From assembly GCA_030682755.1 (NCBI GenBank), contig JAUXNR010000251.1, positions 1 through 20,003 on the forward strand: DNA of 20,003 nt, in the 5' to 3' direction. How positions within the stretch are numbered: position 1 is the stretch's first letter; each line of letters starts with the position of its first letter. The notes beneath the pieces were generated by a model. The model was not told the DNA's origin, made no database searches, and was given only the letters and a program-made list of their open reading frames with translations. This DNA is from Flavobacterium sp. (GTDB taxonomy: Bacteria; Bacteroidota; Bacteroidia; Flavobacteriales; Flavobacteriaceae). The position numbers and the translations under genes are program-made. Positions 13,973 to 20,003 of the stretch are shown one piece after another.

Positions 13973-14872
13973 TTAAAATTTTAAGTGCATATTGTTAATC
14001 AAACGAGCATTGATTAAGTCGGAATTTTCTATCTGAAGCGTTTGATGCCTACCTCCGTTTTTCTCGAAAATCTCAATCAACAGTACCTTGTCATCGACAA
14101 TTGTAAACTGATCTAAGAGGAACACATTTTGTTCAATTATTTTTCCTCCAATCTCATCCAGTGGTCTGTAAATACGAAGTGGTATCATTGGTCTTTCCTG
14201 AACTACGGTACGCTTAGCTACCTTTTTGTCCACCACTTTGAAATTGATAAAATCAATTTGGAAAGGCACATTTGTACGGTTTCTCAATTCCGTATGAAAA
14301 TAGTATTTACCGTTGTGGATGTAAATTCCTTTTAGAATAAACTGAATTCCGAAATTTTTAGCCCCAATATGCTTTACGATACGTTTGTCTTTTTTGTAGA
14401 TAGTTTCCAGTAACAAATTTGCCAACGAAGGAGAATCTATTCCCAATTCTTCAAACAGAGCTTCGTTTTCCATACTTCTGTTTGCGGATTTGCGGATCTT
14501 TAGCAGATCAATATTCAGTATCTCAGGACATGCGGCATAAAGCACATTGAAATTGTAGAAATGTCCATCATCAGTAATCACCGAAAAGTTCGTTTCTTCC
14601 TTAAAATCTTTAAGTGCAGCTTTGACACGCAATACATTTTCCGCATCCTCAGCCTTTCCTGCAATTAAGTTCCCACTACCTAAATCCACATAACGGATAG
14701 CCGCCGGAAAAATAAGATGGGAAGTCTTGTCATAAGTTACTTCCATATTGTAAGGTTCGATTCTACCTAAAGGAAGTGTTGTATTCTTTGATAAATTTTC
14801 CTGTGCATTAGACAGGGTTACATAACCAACAAATAAGGCTAAAGCCAATACGTTTTTTAAAATCTGTTTCAT
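13973..14872 (-). CDS. traN: TraN, conjugative transfer protein (VirB9-like, DUF4138)
   Basis: A 299-aa periplasmic or outer-membrane-associated protein. The signal peptide spans residues 1-23 (cleavage after SNA, before Q). The mature protein begins with a beta domain (YDKTSHLIFPAAIRYVDLGSGNLIAGKAED) that is the signature of the Bacteroides TraN/DUF4138 family, followed by KAALKDFKEETNFSVITDDGHFYNF. The C-terminal half is a second beta domain (KGIYIHNGKYYFHTELRNRTNVPFQIDFINFKV). In this family TraN plays the role of VirB9 in the outer-membrane core of the secretion channel, together with TraM. It sits between traM and traO in the standard order with short gaps. Confidence 0.92.
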   Translation of the reverse strand: MKQILKNVLALALFVGYVTLSNAQENLSKNTTLPLGRIEPYNMEVTYDKTSHLIFPAAIRYVDLGSGNLIAGKAEDAENVLRVKAALKDFKEETNFSVITDDGHFYNFNVLYAACPEILNIDLLKIRKSANRSMENEALFEELGIDSPSLANLLLETIYKKDKRIVKHIGAKNFGIQFILKGIYIHNGKYYFHTELRNRTNVPFQIDFINFKVVDKKVAKRTVVQERPMIPLRIYRPLDEIGGKIIEQNVFLLDQFTIVDDKVLLIEIFEKNGGRHQTLQIENSDLINARLINNMHLKF

Positions 14873-14898
14873 CTTTCTGAGTTTTTATATAATTACTA

Positions 14899-16212
14899 TT
14901 ATTTTTTAGGTACCAAAAAAAGCTGGTGACCTGCTTTGAGTGTTATCTTGGGGGTATTCATTTTTTTGGAAAAATAACCGGAAGTTCCCTGTACTAGTCC
15001 TTTGCTTAAATCTGCTGTCAGTTGCTGACCCGGAGATGAAGTCAACATTATATTCGTTCCGGTAGAGGTTCCCATTCCTGAAGCAATTTCTTTTAAAGCG
15101 TTCATCTCAGGAGCATAAGGAACATATAACCCCTGCTGTCCATCCAGATCATAGGCTATAATATCTACAGGAAGAATAGAACCTTCCAATTCCATCGAAG
15201 TTACTTGTAACATTAACCTACCATTGTTCATTTTTACCGATGCAGTAGTTAATAATGTCCCTATTGGAATAATCCTGTTTCCAACACGTGCCGATTCCAA
15301 TAAACGAAGACGGACACTACTGCCTATAGAAACGGTTTGCATGTCATGCACACAGGCACGTATGCTGTTTTTAGGAGCAGAAGGTTCTAAAACGCTTCCC
15401 ACAGTATGGAAATTTCGATTACGCTGCTGACTCCAGTCGGCCAGAAATTCTGCATTTGTCGGTTCTCGATACAGAGAAGATATCGGTTGCTTTTTAACAG
15501 AAAAGACCGGTTCTATCGGTTCTCTCCGAGTATTTCCTTGAGCACTTGTTTTAGATTTAATTGTATCGCCTGTCTGTGGGAAATACTTGGCGGCCATTTC
15601 ATATGACTTCTCCATTAATATTAACTGGTTTTCCATCGGATTTTGCGGACTTTCTTTTTGTGCCAGTTGCCCTTTCAATTCTTCCAGTTCCTTGCGTAAA
15701 GCATCGGTTTCACGATTTCCTTCGTAAAATGTTCCCAAAGTGTTTTGCATATTACGGTAGCTCTTCAGAGCTGCATTAGTTTTGCTCTGTGGTTTTCCGT
15801 AAGAATTGACAACAGCTTCTTCTTCCAGTTGTTCAATATCAGGTTGCTCCATTTCAGTACTGTCCGTATTCCAATAATCAGATAAAGCCATCAGTGTAGC
15901 TTTTTTTTCCCTTTCTTTTTGTTCCATCATTTCCTGCTCGTAAGCCTTTTGCTTGTCTGCCTGCAGTCCTGCATCAGTAGCCTGTGGAACAGCATCATTA
16001 ATTCCTACATCTTCAGGCAGCTTTTTATTAGGCTCTGGAGCGAAAATCATATACAAACATCCTAAAAAGACTATTATCATTAACCCGAAAATCATCGGTT
16101 TCTTGAACCGTTCAATCCTGCCGGATGAAATATTCTGCGGGTTATCGGAGTCCGTTTTTCGGTTTCCTTCTGTTACCAGAATATCTGGTCTCTTTTTTTC
16201 GTTTTCTTTCAT
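14899..16212 (-). CDS. traM: TraM, conjugative transfer protein (VirB10-like)
   Basis: A 437-aa inner-membrane-anchored protein. The cytoplasmic N terminus is followed by one membrane helix at about residues 40-57 (MIFGLMIIVFLGCLYMIF), a long periplasmic Glu/Lys/Gln-rich stalk with coiled-coil character (about 85-220), and a C-terminal beta domain (about 285-437) with VRLRLLESARVGNRIIPIGTLLT and LEGSILPVDIIAYDLDGQQG, as in TrbI/VirB10 proteins. It bridges inner and outer membranes in the type IV channel. It begins 10 nt after traL on the minus strand and is followed by traN. Full length and intact. Confidence 0.92.
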   Translation of the reverse strand: MKENEKKRPDILVTEGNRKTDSDNPQNISSGRIERFKKPMIFGLMIIVFLGCLYMIFAPEPNKKLPEDVGINDAVPQATDAGLQADKQKAYEQEMMEQKEREKKATLMALSDYWNTDSTEMEQPDIEQLEEEAVVNSYGKPQSKTNAALKSYRNMQNTLGTFYEGNRETDALRKELEELKGQLAQKESPQNPMENQLILMEKSYEMAAKYFPQTGDTIKSKTSAQGNTRREPIEPVFSVKKQPISSLYREPTNAEFLADWSQQRNRNFHTVGSVLEPSAPKNSIRACVHDMQTVSIGSSVRLRLLESARVGNRIIPIGTLLTTASVKMNNGRLMLQVTSMELEGSILPVDIIAYDLDGQQGLYVPYAPEMNALKEIASGMGTSTGTNIMLTSSPGQQLTADLSKGLVQGTSGYFSKKMNTPKITLKAGHQLFLVPKK

Positions 16213-16222
16213 ATTATCATTT

Positions 16223-16489
16223 TTATTGGTTATTATTAAACTTTTGTACGCTGTCTGCTTTGGGTATATTCATCTTTTTGATAGCTGGAATCTGAATATG
16301 CCTGATTTCCATATTTTTATCTTGCTTTGTGAATTCAGACCATTCACTTGCAACAGTGATAATCCCCAGCAATACATATAGTCCCAAAGCAATTAATATG
16401 GCTTTTTTTCTCTGTTGGGGAGAAAGGTTTTCACACCATTCTTCTATCCGCTTATTCAACGCATCTAAATAGTCTAAAATCTTTTTCAT
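16223..16489 (-). CDS. traL: TraL, small conjugative transfer membrane protein (DUF3989)
   Basis: An 88-aa single-pass protein with a cytoplasmic amphipathic helix (residues 1-27), a membrane helix at about 30-46 (AILIALGLYVLLGIITV) and a short outer segment with an IRHIQIPAIKK stretch. It fits TraL/DUF3989 of Bacteroidetes conjugative transposons in size, topology and position between traK and traM. The specific function is not known. It lies 6 nt after the traK stop and 10 nt before traM, so it is clearly in the operon. Confidence 0.85.
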   Translation of the reverse strand: MKKILDYLDALNKRIEEWCENLSPQQRKKAILIALGLYVLLGIITVASEWSEFTKQDKNMEIRHIQIPAIKKMNIPKADSVQKFNNNQ

Positions 16490-16495
16490 AATCTT

Positions 16496-17119
16496 TTATC
16501 GTTGAATGACCTGTATATCCTTGTTTTCCAATACACCGAATTTTTCAATGGTAAATCCCTGCGGGTTGTTATCCGAACGCACCGAGTTAACCAAAAGGCA
16601 GGAAGTAATAAGACTTCTCTGGGTTACATTACTGGAACGGATGATGAACTGCTTGGCAAATGTTTTTACCAAATATGGATATTGGTTAAAATCACATTGG
16701 ATGCTGTCCACCTCAATACGTTGCTGTACGTTACCGCTTATGATGCGATTGTAATAGCCCTTTTCGGATAAGTCCTTATAGTAATCGAAAGCACTTTTAT
16801 CAGCCAGGTAAAAAGCCCGTTTCATATTACTTTCAATTGCCTGCTTATCTGGTGCTAAAGTGAAAAACAACTCGTGAAAGCGACGGATATGCTCACGGGC
16901 TTCTACCGGCTTGTTGATCGAGGCATCCTGAGAAAGTGCCACCATAAGGGATTTCCCATTATCCAGCACATAAATTTTTTGTCTTTGTTTTTCGGCAAAC
17001 TGATACGAATTCCATACGGTATAACCGGAAATGCCGATGCACAGCAAAGCAAAAACAAGGGCAAAAAGCCTGATTTGTCTAAAACTATTTTCTATGTTCC
17101 TTAAAATTTTAAATTCCAT
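16496..17119 (-). CDS. traK: TraK, conjugative transfer protein (VirB8-like)
   Basis: A 207-aa bitopic inner-membrane protein. The short N-terminal segment MEFKILRNIENSFRQIRLF is followed by one membrane helix (about 17-36) and a periplasmic domain containing REHIRRFHELFFTLAPDK and a C-terminal strand set (LITSCLLVNSVRSDNNPQGFTIEKF), as in the TraK family, which corresponds to VirB8, an assembly factor of the type IV channel. It sits between traJ and traL in standard order. The start at MEFK puts the membrane helix at the usual distance from the N terminus. Confidence 0.92.
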   Translation of the reverse strand: MEFKILRNIENSFRQIRLFALVFALLCIGISGYTVWNSYQFAEKQRQKIYVLDNGKSLMVALSQDASINKPVEAREHIRRFHELFFTLAPDKQAIESNMKRAFYLADKSAFDYYKDLSEKGYYNRIISGNVQQRIEVDSIQCDFNQYPYLVKTFAKQFIIRSSNVTQRSLITSCLLVNSVRSDNNPQGFTIEKFGVLENKDIQVIQR

Positions 17120-17150
17120 TTTTCATTTATTTTAAATTGGTTAATACGCG

Positions 17151-18158
17151 TTATTTTTTCAAAAGCTGTCCGCTGATATTGCCTGCCACTGACCCTGTAC
17201 CAGCACCTGCAAGATTTCCTGCTTTTTGAGCCGATTGGTTCACGTTGCGGTTATAATTACCCATACCTCCGGCCTGAATAACCCAACCTGTTACAGTCGG
17301 TATCGTGAAGTAGCCAATAATTCCAATAATCATGAAAATAATATACACGGTGTTCGAGGTATCGGGAATAAATGCCGGATCTGACAAGCTCTCAATATCA
17401 TTTTCCAGAATGAGTGATTGTATCTTGGCAAGCATAGAACTGAACAGGTCAGCTACCGGAAGCCATAAATACACACTAATGTATCGGGTGAGCCACTGGG
17501 TAAGCGTGGATTGAAAGCCATCCCATACCGAGATTGCAAAGGCAATCGGCCCCAAAATGGACAGGACTATCAGAAAGAATGTCCGTATTGTATCTATAAC
17601 GAGTGCTGCTGCCTGAAAAAGTACCTCCAGTAATTCCCTAAAAGAATCTCGGACACTTTTTTCCATATTATACATTGTCCTCTCGATATACATTCCCGAC
17701 ATCGTTGCAAGGTCTGAAGGCGACCAGCCCAATTCTTCAAGCTTTTTGTCAAATTCCTCGTTTGATACGAGATAAGCTGTTTCAGGATTACGGAGCATGG
17801 CTTCCCTTTCCAATTGGTCTTTCTGTTGTTGCAATGCATGCAGGTCAAGCACCTGACCCTCCAATATATTATGCGTACCGGTTACTACAGGGCTCAATAC
17901 AGCATTAATAGTTCCCAATACAATGGTAGGAAAGAACATAATGCACAAGCCCAAAGCAAAAGGTCTTAAAAGCGGATATACATCAATCGGTTCCGCACGG
18001 CTGAGTGCCTGCCAGACTTTAAGAGCAATATAAAACAAGGCACCTAATCCCGCAACACCCTTCGCTACAACAGCCATCTCCGCTGAAAGCGGAAGCATTT
18101 CGTCATATAATGAGCGTAATACCTCATGAAGATTGTTAAATTCGACAGCTAAAATCAT
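17151..18158 (-). CDS. traJ: TraJ, polytopic conjugative transfer protein (VirB6-like)
   Basis: A 335-aa integral membrane protein with about five hydrophobic segments (29-51, 67-90, 183-211, 227-246, 270-296), a charged central loop (100-180) with the family LGWSPSDLATMSGMYIE stretch, and a glycine-rich C-terminal tail (GNLAGAGTGSVAGNISG). It matches TraJ of Bacteroidetes conjugative transposons, the VirB6/TrbL-like inner-membrane channel component. It is 3 nt after traI and 31 nt before traK on the minus strand. The tail ends QLLKK, and the length is normal for the family. Confidence 0.92.
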   Translation of the reverse strand: MILAVEFNNLHEVLRSLYDEMLPLSAEMAVVAKGVAGLGALFYIALKVWQALSRAEPIDVYPLLRPFALGLCIMFFPTIVLGTINAVLSPVVTGTHNILEGQVLDLHALQQQKDQLEREAMLRNPETAYLVSNEEFDKKLEELGWSPSDLATMSGMYIERTMYNMEKSVRDSFRELLEVLFQAAALVIDTIRTFFLIVLSILGPIAFAISVWDGFQSTLTQWLTRYISVYLWLPVADLFSSMLAKIQSLILENDIESLSDPAFIPDTSNTVYIIFMIIGIIGYFTIPTVTGWVIQAGGMGNYNRNVNQSAQKAGNLAGAGTGSVAGNISGQLLKK

Positions 18159-18161
18159 ACT

Positions 18162-18794
18162 TTACCAGTATTTTTGATTGGCAGTTCCATAAAGTTGCAA
18201 GACACGTTGGCTGTCATTTTGTTTTTTGGCTCTTAAAAAACTTATGGAAATATTCTTGTTAGTATAGTATCGTACCAGATTATGGTAGTCTTTGACTTCT
18301 TTATATACCCTGTCGATAATATCCATTCGCTCCTTATCATTCAGTGACAAACTTGAAGCATTTATAATCTGCTTCAGTTCTTTAAGCAGTTCTGTACTTT
18401 CATTTAAAAGCTGTGAATACCCATTGGCAATTGCAGCGAGCTCCTGCGGTGCGAAATTGGGATCGTTCATCATCTTTCCAAAGTTTGTCACGTAGATTTC
18501 TGATATATCACCTACCATTAGTACTGTCTGTTGCACCTTACGTGCGTCTTTTACCAGATTGTTGACAGCTTTCAGGGCATCATAGTACTGTTTCCCTTGA
18601 TTATACACTTTTTCAACTTCCTTGAAGTTTTTGATCACATTGGTAACTGTGGAAGAAGTCTGAACGATTTCCTGTGCACTGTTCACAATACTCTGTGCCA
18701 AATTGGTAGGATCGGTCACTACCCATTGGGCTTTTGCGGACGGTGTCGCAACTAACATCAGTACTGCACACACCATGAACATTAATTTTTTCAT
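18162..18794 (-). CDS. traI: TraI, conjugative transfer protein (DUF4141, exported)
   Basis: A 210-aa exported protein. The signal peptide covers residues 1-22 (hydrophobic MFMVCAVLMLVA, then A-x-A before QWVVTDPTNLAQSI). The mature part is nearly all helical, with long coiled segments (SIVNSAQEIVQTSSTVTNVI, YNQGKQYYDALKAVN). The N-terminal DPTNLAQSIVN motif and overall layout match TraI/DUF4141, comparable to VirB5/TrbJ-type periplasmic subunits. It should not be confused with the relaxase called TraI in F-type systems. It lies 19 nt after traG and 3 nt before traJ. There is no traH between traG and traI. Confidence 0.9.
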   Translation of the reverse strand: MKKLMFMVCAVLMLVATPSAKAQWVVTDPTNLAQSIVNSAQEIVQTSSTVTNVIKNFKEVEKVYNQGKQYYDALKAVNNLVKDARKVQQTVLMVGDISEIYVTNFGKMMNDPNFAPQELAAIANGYSQLLNESTELLKELKQIINASSLSLNDKERMDIIDRVYKEVKDYHNLVRYYTNKNISISFLRAKKQNDSQRVLQLYGTANQKYW

Positions 18795-18813
18795 TGTTTT
18801 AAAAATTTAAGGA

Positions 18814-20003
18814 TTAATAATTAGTTATATTTTCTCTTCTTTGGGAAGCAATACGTTTGATTGCCAATTCTACATTTCCGTTCAGGCTTTGCGCGAGCTG
18901 CATCACTTCCATCTTTTCTGTTTCTTCGGTAGTATAAGCGAGATACTCTTCGAGTGAAACTTCAGTGGCATAGACCGCCGAGTGCGTTCCACCCAAGCCT
19001 ATCCATACCTCTTTGTAAAGTCGTGAGGGATCATTGTTCATGTTGATAGATAATACCTGTGCTTTTTCCTTGTCGGTCAATCCGAGCATTGCCTGAATGT
19101 CATCGAATTTGTTCATGTACTTGCGTTGGTCGAGCAAGATTTTGCAATCTGAATTATTGATAATGCTCTCCTTGACAATGGGCGACTGGATTATGTCGTC
19201 AACTTCCTGAGTTACGACAATAGCTTCTCCGAAAAATTTCCTCACCGTTTTAAATAAATACTTGATGTACTCCGCCATTCCTTCTTTTGCAATGGCTTTC
19301 CACGCCTCTTCAATTAGAATCAGTTTACGAATGCCTTTGAGCCTTCGCATTTTGTTTATAAAAACCTCCATGATGATGATTGTTACTATTGGGAACAAAA
19401 TTTTATGATCCTTAATAGCATCAATTTCAAACACTATAAAACGTTTGGATAGCAAGTCTAACTGCTTATCAGAATTGAGTAGGTAATCATATTCACCACC
19501 TTTGTAGTAAGGTTCCAAAACATTCAGAAAATTGGAGATATCAAAATCTTTTTCCCTAACTTGTTTTTCTTCCAATACCTTACGGTAATCGCCTTTTACA
19601 TACTCATAGAAACTATTAAATGATGGATAGGAATCATCTTTTTTAATACGCTCGATATAACCACTCACGGCATTGGAAAGAGCAACCTCTTCTGAACGGG
19701 TTGGCGGTTCATCATCACGTTTCCAAAGTGTCAGTATCAAAGTCTTGATACTCTCTCTTTTTTCAATATCAAAGACACCATCATCAGTATAGAATGGATT
19801 AAAAGCAATAGGATTGTCTTCCGTATATGTAAAGTAAACACCGTCTTCTCCTTTGGTCTTTCCTTTGATTAGTTCGCATAAACCTTGATAACTGTTTCCA
19901 GTATCAACTAATAGTACGTGAGCACCCTGTTCATAATATTGTCTAACCATATGATTAGTGAAGAACGATTTTCCCGAACCTGACGGACCCAAAATAAATT
20001 TGT
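18814..20003 (-). CDS. traG: TraG, VirB4-like conjugative ATPase (C-terminal part, cut by window edge)
   Basis: At least 396 codons of the C-terminal ATPase half of TraG, open to the window edge; the N-terminal part lies beyond base 20003. Counting from the glycine of the Walker loop, the P-loop GPSGSGKS comes first, followed about 20 residues later by the DTGNSYQGLC strand. The Walker B strand is L-I-L-I-E-E-A-W (about 224-231 of the visible part), and TQEVDD is the next sensor-like strand. These are standard for VirB4/TraG ATPases that power pilus assembly and transfer across the inner membrane. An internal TTG just before the P-loop is not a start: the frame continues upstream as KFIL-GPSG. 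It is the first visible gene of the minus-strand tra operon. Confidence 0.95.
   Translation of the reverse strand, partial: KFILGPSGSGKSFFTNHMVRQYYEQGAHVLLVDTGNSYQGLCELIKGKTKGEDGVYFTYTEDNPIAFNPFYTDDGVFDIEKRESIKTLILTLWKRDDEPPTRSEEVALSNAVSGYIERIKKDDSYPSFNSFYEYVKGDYRKVLEEKQVREKDFDISNFLNVLEPYYKGGEYDYLLNSDKQLDLLSKRFIVFEIDAIKDHKILFPIVTIIIMEVFINKMRRLKGIRKLILIEEAWKAIAKEGMAEYIKYLFKTVRKFFGEAIVVTQEVDDIIQSPIVKESIINNSDCKILLDQRKYMNKFDDIQAMLGLTDKEKAQVLSINMNNDPSRLYKEVWIGLGGTHSAVYATEVSLEEYLAYTTEETEKMEVMQLAQSLNGNVELAIKRIASQRRENITNY

Noticed and set aside
1..20003. CRISPR array, tRNA/rRNA genes, transposase or integrase, element ends
   Set aside because: No regularly spaced repeats, no cloverleaf-like segment, and no recombinase motif were seen; the att ends and integrase must lie outside the window.

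Overview
The window is a stretch of an integrative conjugative element (CTnDOT-like conjugative transposon) from a Bacteroidota bacterium, most likely of the Flavobacteriia/Sphingobacteriia type. The evidence is a traG-I-J-K-L-M-N-O-Q transfer operon in the Bacteroidetes order, a PRTRC cassette beside an ssb and a DUF932 gene, AT-leaning composition, few Shine-Dalgarno sites, and TAnnTTTG promoter-like boxes. No 16S rRNA or other taxonomic marker is present, so the genus cannot be given.

Layout. (1) 1-217: leader without a convincing gene. (2) 218-6000, plus strand: element maintenance module, made of ssb, a DUF932 protein, a YubB/Api92-like protein, a 69-aa hypothetical, then PRTRC E, C, F-like, B and ThiF. 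Most of these genes are joined by ATGA or TGATG overlaps and probably form one or two transcripts. PRTRC C, B and ThiF correspond to a ubiquitin-like protein, an E2-like protein and an E1-like enzyme. (3) 6001-6331: gene-free spacer with several inverted repeats. (4) 6332-12528: cargo island of AT-rich genes. It holds an orphan 329-aa protein, a translationally coupled pair (a 533-aa protein of unknown family plus an 883-aa double phospholipase-D/HKD-fold nuclease), and a convergent HEPN-type TIGR02391 protein with an intact R-x4-H motif. (5) 12556-12828: small two-helix membrane protein typical of these elements. (6) 12886-20003, minus strand: an intrinsic terminator, then the tra operon (traQ, O, N, M, L, K, J, I and the C-terminal part of traG, cut by the window edge). 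It encodes the mating-pair formation type IV secretion channel.

How it works together. The tra operon builds the conjugation pore: TraG is the VirB4-like ATPase, TraJ/K/L/M span the inner membrane, and TraN/O/Q lie in the periplasm or outer membrane. The plus-strand module probably supports maintenance of the element, including handling of single-stranded DNA. The two modules converge, and the cargo sits exactly at the convergence point, where an insertion interrupts neither. The coupled 533-aa/PLD pair with the neighbouring HEPN protein looks like an anti-phage or anti-plasmid defence locus. I cannot match the pair to any named system, so it is the best candidate for an undescribed system here.
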